Source of the DNA: Floridanema evergladense
GTDB taxonomy: Bacteria; Cyanobacteriota; Cyanobacteriia; Cyanobacteriales; Aerosakkonemataceae
NCBI RefSeq assembly: GCF_041929205.1
Contig: NZ_JBHFNT010000309.1
Direction: 5' to 3' (one strand)
DNA length: 64,000 bases
Of the stretch, positions 36,820-44,654 are shown piece by piece (positions within the stretch are counted from its first letter, which is position 1; each line of letters starts with the position of its first letter). Below the pieces are notes generated by a model. The model saw nothing but the letters and a program-made list of their open reading frames with translations. It made no database searches and had not been told where the DNA came from. A program made the translations under genes and the position numbers.

Positions 36820-38454
36820 TTAGTGTTTAGTTTTTTCCCAGTAAAGGTTAGTAATTAACTCAGTTACTTGGGCGATAGTTAAGCCATCGGTGTAAATTTC
36901 GATCGCATCAGGAGCTTTTCGTAAAGGCGCAATATCACGGTTACTGTCTTTCCAGTCGCGTTCCAAAAGGTCTTGTTGCATTTTTTCCAAACTTAGCTCA
37001 AGTCCGCCTTGATTTTGTAAATCGGCACGACGGCGACGGGCACGTTCTTCGACTGATGCAGTCAAGAAAATTTTGAGTTCCGCATTTGGGAAAACATGAG
37101 TACCGATATCGCGACCTTCAGCAACTAAACCGCCTTTTTCGCCCCAGAGTCGTTGCTGTTTAATTAGTTCGCTGCGAACCGCTTTTTGGGCTGCGATCGC
37201 AGAAACATGAGAAGTCACTTCCAAAGAGCGAATTTCTTGGGTACATTCTTCACCATCGATCCAGACTCGTACCCCAGTTTGGGGATCGTCACTCATGCGG
37301 AGTTCAATTTTACAAGTACTGGCAATTTCTGTAACTCCCGGTTCATCATTAACGGAAATGCCCAATTTCAGGACTAACCAAGTTAAAGCCCGGTACATTG
37401 CACCCGTGTCCAAATATAGTAGCCCCAAACTTTGGGCTACTGCTCTTGCTACTGTAGATTTTCCTGCACCCGCAGGGCCATCAATAGCCACAATGGGCTG
37501 ACGTTTGGAAAGAATTATATTATCGATGAGACGGGTGGAACCCAACCTCGCTGCGATCGCCAACAGTCCAACCTCCTTAATCTCTGCTAAAGGTTTAAGT
37601 GTATTAGGATGCACCAACTCCACATATTCGGTTTGGATAGAAGGTACCTTTGCTAATTGTGCCTTAACAATAGCAATTAGCTGCTGAGTCTTCATTTCTC
37701 CTTCATAAAAAGCGATTTGGGCTTGTTTTAGACCTTGATATAAAATTGCCGCTTCGGTCTTTTGTGCTGGGGTCAAATATTGATTGCGAGAACTTAGCGC
37801 TAGTCCAGAAGGTTCGCGAACGATCGGACAGCCGACAATTTGCACCGGGAAATTTAAATCCTGTACCATGCGGCGAATAATGGCTAATTGCTGAGCATCC
37901 TTCTGCCCAAAATAAGCTGTTTCCGGTTGTACTATGTTGAATAATTTAGCCACAATGGTAGTTACACCTGGGAAATGTCCCGGACGCTCTAGCCCACACA
38001 TCAAAGAAATCATTGGTGCAGGTGGAATCACTTGCGTCACGGGTAAAGAGGAAGGGGTTGGGGGTTGGGGGTTGGGGGTTGGGGAAAAAGACTCTTCCCT
38101 AACCCCTAACACCTGACCCCTATAACCTTCTTCTTGGTTAACTACTCCTAATTCTGCGGCTGTGGGAGCAAAAATTACATCTACCCCGACTTGTTCGCAT
38201 AATAGGCGATCGGACTCCAGCGATCGGGGATACTTATGAAAATCTTCTGTTGGCCCAAATTGTAGGGGATTGACAAAAATACTAACTACTACAACATCAT
38301 TTTGTTTTCGAGCTTTTTCAATTAAGCTGAGATGACCTGCGTGCAAAGCTCCCATCGTAGGAACTAAGCCAACTTCAACTAGCGAGTTAAGTTGTCCAGC
38401 ACGGGCTTGCCGTAGGTAGCAGCGCAGTGCCGCAACTGTAGTAAACAGGCGCAC
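36820..38454 (-). CDS. panC/cmk: Bifunctional pantoate-beta-alanine ligase / cytidylate kinase
   Basis: The 544-residue fusion is typical of cyanobacteria. The PanC part (residues 1 to about 310) starts with VPTMGALHAGHLSL (the HxGH nucleotidyl-transfer motif), then QFGPTEDFHKYPR and FGQKDAQQL. It makes pantothenate for coenzyme A. The Cmk part has the P-loop GPAGAGKSTVA near residue 330, LDTGAMYRALT, AEGRDIGT and a DSNRDIAPL lid. It phosphorylates CMP and dCMP. About residues 110-137 (GQVLGVREESFSPTPNP and following) are encoded by a short-repeat element and look inserted into PanC between the substrate loop and the VIPPAPMISLMCGLERPGHF region. The start is GTG at 38454. Confidence 0.93.
   Translation of the reverse strand: MRLFTTVAALRCYLRQARAGQLNSLVEVGLVPTMGALHAGHLSLIEKARKQNDVVVVSIFVNPLQFGPTEDFHKYPRSLESDRLLCEQVGVDVIFAPTAAELGVVNQEEGYRGQVLGVREESFSPTPNPQPPTPSSLPVTQVIPPAPMISLMCGLERPGHFPGVTTIVAKLFNIVQPETAYFGQKDAQQLAIIRRMVQDLNFPVQIVGCPIVREPSGLALSSRNQYLTPAQKTEAAILYQGLKQAQIAFYEGEMKTQQLIAIVKAQLAKVPSIQTEYVELVHPNTLKPLAEIKEVGLLAIAARLGSTRLIDNIILSKRQPIVAIDGPAGAGKSTVARAVAQSLGLLYLDTGAMYRALTWLVLKLGISVNDEPGVTEIASTCKIELRMSDDPQTGVRVWIDGEECTQEIRSLEVTSHVSAIAAQKAVRSELIKQQRLWGEKGGLVAEGRDIGTHVFPNAELKIFLTASVEERARRRRADLQNQGGLELSLEKMQQDLLERDWKDSNRDIAPLRKAPDAIEIYTDGLTIAQVTELITNLYWEKTKH
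38045..38125. repeat. GGGGGTT tandem repeat inserted in panC-cmk
   Basis: Four tandem GGGGTTG-type units (38056-38085) pair with CCCTAACCCCTAACACCTGACCCC further right, making a long imperfect hairpin. It is in frame in the PanC half and belongs to the same family as the insert at 32439-32505. Confidence 0.75.
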
Positions 38455-38467
38455 TTTGATTCCTTAT

Positions 38468-38480
38468 GTGCTACGCACAC
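38468..38480. repeat. GTGCTACGCACAC repeat near the panC-cmk start
   Basis: This short palindromic repeat lies directly upstream of the GTG start of panC-cmk. Relatives are at 14409-14435 and 2391-2416. Confidence 0.5.
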
Positions 38481-38570
38481 ACTACGCGAACAGGGTTCCA
38501 CCGAATTAAACCCATAGTAGTGTATAGCGAATCAGCCAGAAAATACACTGCTCATAGTGAGAATCGGGAA

Positions 38571-38636
38571 GAGTTTTGAGTTTTGAGTTTTGAGTTGAAT
38601 TTAACTTAAAACTCAAAACTCATAACTTAAAACTTA
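38571..38636. repeat. GAGTTTT / AAAACTC palindromic repeat
   Basis: Tandem GAGTTTT units pair with AACTTAAAACTCAAAACTC as an imperfect hairpin. The element ends at the stop codon of the RlpA-like gene. It is related to copies at 821-935 and 17698-17805. Confidence 0.7.
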
Positions 38637-38639
38637 TCT

Positions 38640-39752
38640 CTAGTTAGCGGTGATAATTTGTGTTTCACCCAAGACTTCGACTTTGACGGGGGCTACTCCT
38701 GAGCCTGTTAATGCGATGATTCTGGCGGCAGCGGCAGAAAGGTCGATAATGCGACTTCTGGAGAAGGGGCCGCGATCGTTAATCCTCACTACTACTGACA
38801 GACCATTCCTTAAGTTTGTCACCCTAACCATCGTGCCAAAGGGTAGACTACGGTGAGCCGCAGTTAACGCATTTTGGTTGTACCTTTCGCCACTAGCACT
38901 GCGACCACCGTGAAAACCGGGGCCATACCAAGAAGCTAAACCTCTGAGAACCGATCGAACTGTGGGAACATAAGTAACTACTTTTTCTGGCTCAGGTTGA
39001 GGCGTTGGTTTTCCGGGAATGTCAGTTAACGGGGGGGCATCGCCCATAAGTCGCCGCAATCTGTTGGTGGCTTGTAGGGCATCTTCAGCTAAGTTATTTG
39101 TGGTATCTGGAAGCCTGGTGTATTCGGTGATTTCTACCAAATTTTCGTTGTTAACTTTGATTAGGTAGCGCTCGTAATTAGTTTTAGCTAATATCGCTGT
39201 TTTTTGACTGCTGGCTGGATTTGCTAGTGCTTGTAATGTTTCTTCTTTGCTGCTGGCGACTTTGTTGGCGATCGCATAAGCAACTGTAATTTGGTTAGCA
39301 TCAAGGTTTTCCCGATTCCATTGATTCAGCTTGGCTGCTACCGCACTGGCTCTTGCTACTGGGCTGTCGGCACTTTCAACTTCTTGAATGTCATCCTGAG
39401 AAAGGCTGCCTTGTTTAATCCCACTTGACTCCACTGGGGCAGAACCGAGAAAAGTTAAAACTGGAATAGCTCGCAAATAAAGGGTTGCCGCTTGACGACC
39501 TGCTACTTCATGAGCTTTAATTGTCGCGATTACCTGCTCTTGAGCATTACTTCCAGTTTTTGATTTATACTCTCCTACTTTGATAGTCTCTGTTGGAGTA
39601 TCGGCTGGAGGTAAAGTCTGACTAGCAGCTGCTGGCTTTGTTTCTAATTCCGTTCCCCCAACCTTGTTTATTTCGGCATGGCAGGAAAGGCTTGTGCCAA
39701 GGGCAGTTGTTAGTACGGCGGCAGAAATACCGCTCCAAATTCTTTGCTTCAT
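38640..39752 (-). CDS. RlpA-like septal ring lytic transglycosylase family protein
   Basis: The 370-residue exported protein has an N-terminal signal (residues 1-26, with an SLSCHAE segment that could be a lipobox-like site). A helical middle (residues 45-250) has no motif I recognise. The C-terminal double-psi beta-barrel is GLASWYGPGFHGGRSASGERY ... VRINDRGPFSRSRIIDLSAAAA, with the conserved catalytic-type Asp in NDRGP. RlpA proteins act on denuded peptidoglycan glycans at the septum. There is no SPOR domain, so the middle region may supply targeting instead. Confidence 0.88.
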   Translation of the reverse strand: MKQRIWSGISAAVLTTALGTSLSCHAEINKVGGTELETKPAAASQTLPPADTPTETIKVGEYKSKTGSNAQEQVIATIKAHEVAGRQAATLYLRAIPVLTFLGSAPVESSGIKQGSLSQDDIQEVESADSPVARASAVAAKLNQWNRENLDANQITVAYAIANKVASSKEETLQALANPASSQKTAILAKTNYERYLIKVNNENLVEITEYTRLPDTTNNLAEDALQATNRLRRLMGDAPPLTDIPGKPTPQPEPEKVVTYVPTVRSVLRGLASWYGPGFHGGRSASGERYNQNALTAAHRSLPFGTMVRVTNLRNGLSVVVRINDRGPFSRSRIIDLSAAAARIIALTGSGVAPVKVEVLGETQIITAN

Positions 39753-40183
39753 AAGCTCTTGTTTTGTCGAGGTGGATATCGCTACTTTTGAGGGCCGTGA
39801 TTAGTTGGTATCAGCACCCCGCCTACAATTTTTCGGCTAACTTGTAGTCGATTCGTATTCGCTTAACTAATTTTGCAACTGCAACAGATTACCATGAAGT
39901 TTTAGATTTGAGAAAGCGCTAACAAGCTGCTATTGCTAAGGCAATTCGCCAGAATTTGTAATTAATTGGTTCGATAATCAATCATGTTTTTTAGTAGAAC
40001 TACTGCCATAAGCTAGTTTTCCGGGTTTTTTGCCTTGATGAAGTATAAAAATAAATTTTTATAGGATATTTATGAATTGATTTGGAATTGTTATCAAAAT
40101 TTGCCATTATAAATTTTGGGAATTTGCCAGCGCCTAGTTCGGTTCAAAATTGAATCTGGCAAAGATTGAATGAAGAGGGAGTA
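39753..40183. other. Divergent intergenic region between rlpA-like and purM
   Basis: About 430 bases, A/T-rich to the right. No gene, strong hairpin or repeat is seen that I can support. The ribosome-binding site of purM (AGAGGGAG, 40174-40181) lies at its right end. Confidence 0.4.
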
Positions 40184-41218
40184 ATGGTCATGGATTATCG
40201 AGAAGCGGGTGTTGATGTTGAGGCGGGTAGAGCTTTTGTAGATAAAATTCGGAGTTTGGTAAATCGTACTCATAGACCAGAAGTGATTGGTGGATTGGGT
40301 GGTTTTAGTGGTTTTTTTGAATTACCTAGCGGATATAAAGAACCTGTTTTAGTTTCGGGGACTGATGGAGTGGGAACGAAACTGAAGATAGCTCACGATC
40401 TAAATTGTCACGATACTGTAGGCATCGATCTAGTTGCCATGTGTGTGAATGATGTGCTGACTTCTGGTGCGGAACCTTTGTTTTTTTTGGATTATTTGGC
40501 TACGGGAAAGCTGGAACAAGAACAGCTGGCTGAAGTGGTAGCGGGAATTAGTCAAGGATGCGAAATGGCGGGTTGTAGTTTGTTAGGAGGGGAAACGGCA
40601 GAGATGCCGGGATTTTATCCGCCTGGGGTGTATGATTTGGCGGGTTTTTGTGTGGGTGTGGTGGAAAAAAGCCAACTTTTGTCGGGTTCAAATGTGGAAG
40701 TTGGGGATGTGGCGATCGCTTTAGCTTCTCAAGGCGTTCACAGTAATGGTTTTAGTTTAGTGCGAAAAATTGTTAGTGATGGTGGGTTTAATTGGAGCGA
40801 TCGACCAGAAAAATTAGGCGGTAAAACTTTAGGAGAAATTTTATTAACTCCCACGCAAATTTATGTCAAACCTGTATTAGCTGCTAGGTCTTCAGGAATC
40901 GAAATTCATGGCATGGCGCATATTACAGGTGGAGGTTTACCAGAAAATTTGCCTCGTTGTTTGGGTGCTAATCAGTCAATTGAAATTATTCCCAACAGTT
41001 GGAATATTTTGCCTATTTTTGATTGGTTGGCTACTGCTGGTAATGTTAATCCTAAAGCTATGTTTGAAACTTTTAATATGGGAATTGGCTTTGTCGTTTT
41101 GGTGAATCCAAAGCAAGAAGAAGCAACTATTAAATGGTTTGACTCACAAAATATTGCTGCTTATGCGATCGGGAAAGTAATTCCTGGTACAGGCGAACTT
41201 TTAGGTTTACCAGAATGA
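40184..41218 (+). CDS. purM: Phosphoribosylformylglycinamidine cyclo-ligase
   Basis: The enzyme has about 344 residues and closes the imidazole ring to give AIR in purine synthesis, using ATP. Motifs are MDYREAGVDVEAG at the start, GGFSGFFELP, SGTDGVGTKLKIA, GIDLVAMCVNDVL, LGGETAEMPGFYP and ITGGGLPENLPR. ATG 40184 or 40190 is preferred, because AGAGGGAG sits just upstream; an in-frame TTG at 40166 would add six residues overlapping that site. It is convergent with the gene cluster ending at 41285. Confidence 0.95.
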   Translation: MVMDYREAGVDVEAGRAFVDKIRSLVNRTHRPEVIGGLGGFSGFFELPSGYKEPVLVSGTDGVGTKLKIAHDLNCHDTVGIDLVAMCVNDVLTSGAEPLFFLDYLATGKLEQEQLAEVVAGISQGCEMAGCSLLGGETAEMPGFYPPGVYDLAGFCVGVVEKSQLLSGSNVEVGDVAIALASQGVHSNGFSLVRKIVSDGGFNWSDRPEKLGGKTLGEILLTPTQIYVKPVLAARSSGIEIHGMAHITGGGLPENLPRCLGANQSIEIIPNSWNILPIFDWLATAGNVNPKAMFETFNMGIGFVVLVNPKQEEATIKWFDSQNIAAYAIGKVIPGTGELLGLPE

Positions 41219-41237
41219 TTTGTAACCCTTTACGTAG

Positions 41238-41257
41238 GGGCAATTCATGAATTGCCC
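41238..41257. repeat. 20-bp perfect palindrome (copy 1)
   Basis: GGGCAATTCATGAATTGCCC is a perfect palindrome between convergent genes. The identical sequence recurs at 54201-54220, each time preceded by GTAG. It may act as a bidirectional terminator or be a REP-like mobile unit. Confidence 0.7.
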
Positions 41258-41284
41258 TTACTTTATGCTTCCTTGCTCTCTGAG

Positions 41285-41935
41285 TTAAATTTCATCCGTA
41301 GGGGCAGGGTTGGATTGATTAATTAAAGCTTGAATAATTTCTTCTGGATTATTAGTATTGATTTGCAGTAAAGCTGCCATTTGTTGTACTAATTCTTGGT
41401 CTTGTTGTAACAATTCCCAAAGTTGTTCTAAAGAAATAGTTTGTGATTGCTCTCCCAAATTACCTATTTCATTAACTGATGGAAACAAAGTAGAAGTTGC
41501 TGGATTTTGTGGGGTTTGGATGATAGGTTTTTCTTGTTTTTGTAATAATTGTAAACCAATTTCACCTGCTTCAGTGCTAATTTCACCACAATTCATTTCC
41601 CCTAATGCTAACATTCGTAGGGCTAATTCCTGATTTGGCGCAGGTGAAGCAATTAATTTCTGACCAAAGTTATGTATCCATGTTACCCATTGTGCTTCAG
41701 TGGTGCGATCGTCTAATTCAGCAAAAAATTTTTCTACTCTTGACTGTTGCCAACCATGTGCTATACCTTCCAACAGTTGCATGAATAAAAACTCGTAATC
41801 GCTGTTTTCCAAAGGTTTTGCAGGTTGAATCTGCTTTTTTAAAGCCGTAAGATTGGATTTGGATCTTTTACGCCTGTTGCCCCCAAATAAACTCTGAAAA
41901 AACTGAACTATTTTTTGCCAAATCCTTCCAATCAT
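41285..41935 (-). CDS. Protein sharing a conserved module with the adjacent TPR protein, unknown function
   Basis: The protein has about 216 residues. A basic, amphipathic N-terminus (MIGRIWQKIVQFFQSLFGGNRRKR) suggests membrane or nucleic-acid contact. Next is a module of about 87 residues with YEFLFMQLLEGIAHGW, a VEKFFAELDDRTTEAQWVTW segment and LGEMNCGEISTEAGEIGLQLL. The TPR protein upstream has the same module. The C-terminal 60 residues are glutamine- and glutamate-rich (LEQLWELLQQDQELVQQM). ATG 41935 is preferred over an ATG 14 codons earlier at 41977. I do not recognise the module. It is probably the last gene of a three-gene unit with the TPR and protease genes. Confidence 0.65.
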   Translation of the reverse strand: MIGRIWQKIVQFFQSLFGGNRRKRSKSNLTALKKQIQPAKPLENSDYEFLFMQLLEGIAHGWQQSRVEKFFAELDDRTTEAQWVTWIHNFGQKLIASPAPNQELALRMLALGEMNCGEISTEAGEIGLQLLQKQEKPIIQTPQNPATSTLFPSVNEIGNLGEQSQTISLEQLWELLQQDQELVQQMAALLQINTNNPEEIIQALINQSNPAPTDEI

Positions 41936-42020
41936 CGCTATTTCCTTGCACGGTATTGCACTCTCGATTTTAGCCAATTACTGCTAAGAGTAAATAATTT
42001 TACTTAACCCTCAAAACTCT

Positions 42021-42100
42021 CCCAGTCCCCAGTCCCCAGTCCCCAGTCCCCAGTCCCCAGTCCCCAGTCCCCAGTCCCCAGTCCCCAGTCCCCAGTCCCC
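42021..42100. repeat. Tandem heptanucleotide array (CCCAGTC)
   Basis: About 11 perfect copies of CCCCAGT in uninterrupted tandem fill the space between the TPR gene and the following gene. This is the purest short tandem array in the window and ends at the stop region of the TPR gene. Confidence 0.9.
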
Positions 42101-43234
42101 TCAATAAAGGTCTGGTTTAAGTGCCTTTGCTTTTTCTAAGCTGGCATTAGCTTCTTCTGTTCGTCCTAAGTTATTCAAAGCTACACTGCGGTTATACCAT
42201 GCTTCGTAGCGTTCTGCGTTAATTGATAATGCTTCGTCCCAACTAGCGATCGCTTCTTCTAAGTTACCTAAATTACCTAAAACTAATCCGCGATTAAACC
42301 AAGCTTGATCGTCTTGGGGTTTAATTTCCAAAGCTTTATCGTAAGATCCGATCGATTCTTCTAACCTACCTAAACTTCCCAATAATACTGCTTTATTAAA
42401 CCAAGCTTGGTGATATTGAGGTTGAATTTCTACGGCTTTACTGTAACTTTCTAAAGCTTCTTCAATTTGGCCTAAATTAAATAAAGCATTGCCTCTATTG
42501 TTCCAGGCTTCGTATTTGTCAGCTTTAAATTCCAAAGCTTTTTCATAACTGGCGATCGCTTCTCTAGATTTATTCAATTTAAATAAAGCGTTGCCGCGAT
42601 TGTACCAAATTTCATTAGCATTTGGTAAAATTTCTAAGGCTTTGTCATAAGTTGTAATTGCCGCCAAAAAATCTCCTTTGTTGAATTGTTCGACTCCTTG
42701 ATTAAATAAATTTTGGGCTTTTTGAGCCGGACTTTCTATAATTTCTTGCTCGCGCTTTAGTTCATGATTGTATATATATGCTTCGGGCAATCTCGCTAAT
42801 AGAGAAAAGCCTATTTCCCGCGATAATTTGCCAAATGTACCGCAACCTAATTCGCCTAATCTAATCATTTGACTGGCTAAATGTTCATCTGATGTTGGTG
42901 CGGCTAATAAGCGATCGCCAAATAATTTTAACCAATTGATCCATTCTGCTTCGGTAGTTTTCTCACTCAAAGCGGCAAAAACTTTCTCAACTTGAGTTTT
43001 TCGCCATCCATGATCCACACCTTCTAACAACTGCATAAAATAATATTCATAATCTGCACTATCCAAATATGTTTTCTCTTCAAGAGACACATAACTTTCT
43101 AGTACTTGATATCTCTTTTTCTTTGGTGCTAACCAAGGTTTTAACCATCGTCTGAGTTTTCTTTTCAGCCAGCTGCGAATAATTCTCTCAGCACGTTTGA
43201 TTTTTTTTCTAATTTTGGAACTAAATTTACTCAT
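42101..43234 (-). CDS. Six-TPR protein with a basic N-terminus and shared module
   Basis: The protein has about 377 residues. Residues 1-41 are extremely basic (KIRKKIKRAERIIRSWLKRKLRRW). Residues 60-147 carry the same module as the neighbouring gene (YEYYFMQLLEGVDHGW, VEKVFAALSEKTTEAEW, LGELGCGTFGKLSREIGFSLL). Six consecutive tetratricopeptide repeats follow from about residue 175, each ending in a YDKALEILP-type helix, and the protein stops two residues after the last one. TPRs bind partner proteins. ATG 43234 lies 16 bases after the stop of the protease gene, which makes co-transcription likely; an upstream frame start at 43285 would overlap that gene. Confidence 0.75.
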   Translation of the reverse strand: MSKFSSKIRKKIKRAERIIRSWLKRKLRRWLKPWLAPKKKRYQVLESYVSLEEKTYLDSADYEYYFMQLLEGVDHGWRKTQVEKVFAALSEKTTEAEWINWLKLFGDRLLAAPTSDEHLASQMIRLGELGCGTFGKLSREIGFSLLARLPEAYIYNHELKREQEIIESPAQKAQNLFNQGVEQFNKGDFLAAITTYDKALEILPNANEIWYNRGNALFKLNKSREAIASYEKALEFKADKYEAWNNRGNALFNLGQIEEALESYSKAVEIQPQYHQAWFNKAVLLGSLGRLEESIGSYDKALEIKPQDDQAWFNRGLVLGNLGNLEEAIASWDEALSINAERYEAWYNRSVALNNLGRTEEANASLEKAKALKPDLY

Positions 43235-43250
43235 TATGACAACCGCTTGT

Positions 43251-44531
43251 TTATTGTTTCCCCCAAGAACCATTTTCACATTCAATTAATCTCTCAAGGA
43301 TAGCGATCGCTTGAGGATTTTGTGAATTTCGCACTCGTTTTTCCATCCCAATATTTAACAACTCCATGCGTAGACGCATCACATAGGCTTTCTGTTCTTC
43401 CGTTTTGGCTCTCTCCCGCAGGACAGTCTTTTCATTTTCTAAAAAAGACTGCTCTGCATTTAATTTAAACATTTTTATAAGAGAATTAATTACATATTTT
43501 TGTTCGGGACGCGCTGTTACTAAAGTAGCATTTATCGGTTCAGCTAAAATTGTTTCTTGAGCTTTTTTATTAGCTTGGTTTTGTAGCCAATATTCAGAAG
43601 TAGAAAGGGGAAAATCAACATTCTGTTGGTCTATTTTGGCAAAAGCATGAGCTTCTGCAAAAGACACTCTTCCATCTTGGTTATAATCAGCAGAAGTTAC
43701 AGTTCGATCGGTGCGACTGCGACCACTTAAACCAGCAAAGAAGCTAGAGCTATAATCCTCATAGTCGGCTTCGTTAACTTCGGGGAAACAGCCAACAGAA
43801 GGTCGAGTTTTCACAGTAGCAAAAAAACCACAGCGAGGTCTTTGAGTTACAGGACTTTTAGGATTACCACCTTCATAAATTAAATTAGCAAATGACCCGG
43901 AGTAGCATTGACTCATCATCCCTACAAAAGATGTTTTTGGAGGTAATCGATCTAACAAGGAAGAAAACTCTTGAACGCTCAATAGTTCATCATTCCATAA
44001 CAAAATTAGGTTATTATTAATATTCTTAGGATTGCGAATTCCGTGACCTGTGAAGTAAAAGAACACAGAATCGGGTTTTTTACTCTGCAATTGTTGAAAG
44101 GCGTTCCGTAGATTCGATAAAGTTGAGGCACCCTTAATATTGGGTATCTCTGGGACTTTAAACATTTGTCTACCGTTTCTATCCAAATAGCTCACTGTGG
44201 CTTGTTGATTGTTACCATTAGCAAAGAGAATGGGTACCTCTGCTGAATTGTATCCCAAAACACGCAGGGTTCTCTGAAAGTACAGAATGTTTTTCTCAAT
44301 GGCAATTTCGTTAGCTTCTGGTTTAGGTCCACCGCCGATAATTAGAAAACTTTGAGTTGACTGGGAGTTTAAATTAGTTTGTTTACCTTGACTATTTTCG
44401 GTTTTTTGTGGTAAGGCAATAGTTTTTTCTTCTTTAATGTTGTGAGGAATTTTTTGTGGTAATTTTATAGCTGTAAATATGAGAACAGCAAAGCTACTGA
44501 GGATTAAACTAACGGTGGAAAATTGTGGCAT
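43251..44531 (-). CDS. Membrane-anchored caspase/legumain-like (clan CD) protease with an EF-hand loop
   Basis: The 426-residue protein has an N-terminal hydrophobic helix (residues 6-22) and a linker rich in Lys, Gln and Asn. The clan CD fold begins at SFLIIGGGP (residue 61). The predicted dyad is His163 in FFYFTGHG and Cys209 in MMSQCYSGSF, each after a hydrophobic strand. QCYSGSF is closest to the C13 (legumain) pattern. A canonical 12-residue EF-hand loop lies at residues 282-293 (DYNQDGRVSFAE, ligands at 1, 3, 5, 9 and 12), suggesting calcium control. The C-terminus is charged and helical. The helix could be an uncleaved signal or anchor that places the protease outside the cytoplasm. 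It is the first gene of the cluster, followed by the TPR gene. The natural substrate is unknown. Confidence 0.75.
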   Translation of the reverse strand: MPQFSTVSLILSSFAVLIFTAIKLPQKIPHNIKEEKTIALPQKTENSQGKQTNLNSQSTQSFLIIGGGPKPEANEIAIEKNILYFQRTLRVLGYNSAEVPILFANGNNQQATVSYLDRNGRQMFKVPEIPNIKGASTLSNLRNAFQQLQSKKPDSVFFYFTGHGIRNPKNINNNLILLWNDELLSVQEFSSLLDRLPPKTSFVGMMSQCYSGSFANLIYEGGNPKSPVTQRPRCGFFATVKTRPSVGCFPEVNEADYEDYSSSFFAGLSGRSRTDRTVTSADYNQDGRVSFAEAHAFAKIDQQNVDFPLSTSEYWLQNQANKKAQETILAEPINATLVTARPEQKYVINSLIKMFKLNAEQSFLENEKTVLRERAKTEEQKAYVMRLRMELLNIGMEKRVRNSQNPQAIAILERLIECENGSWGKQ

Positions 44532-44654
44532 GGTAATTGCTAAGTGCTAACAAGTAACTGAGCAGCAATTCAAAGTTAAAAACAGAGATTCAAAATAAAT
44601 AATCTCACAATTAATAAACATCTTAGATCTTAACTATATTGCTTTTTGTTTCTC

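Noticed and set aside
42021..42100. CRISPR array
   Set aside because: The array is a pure heptanucleotide tandem without spacers, and no cas gene is in the window.
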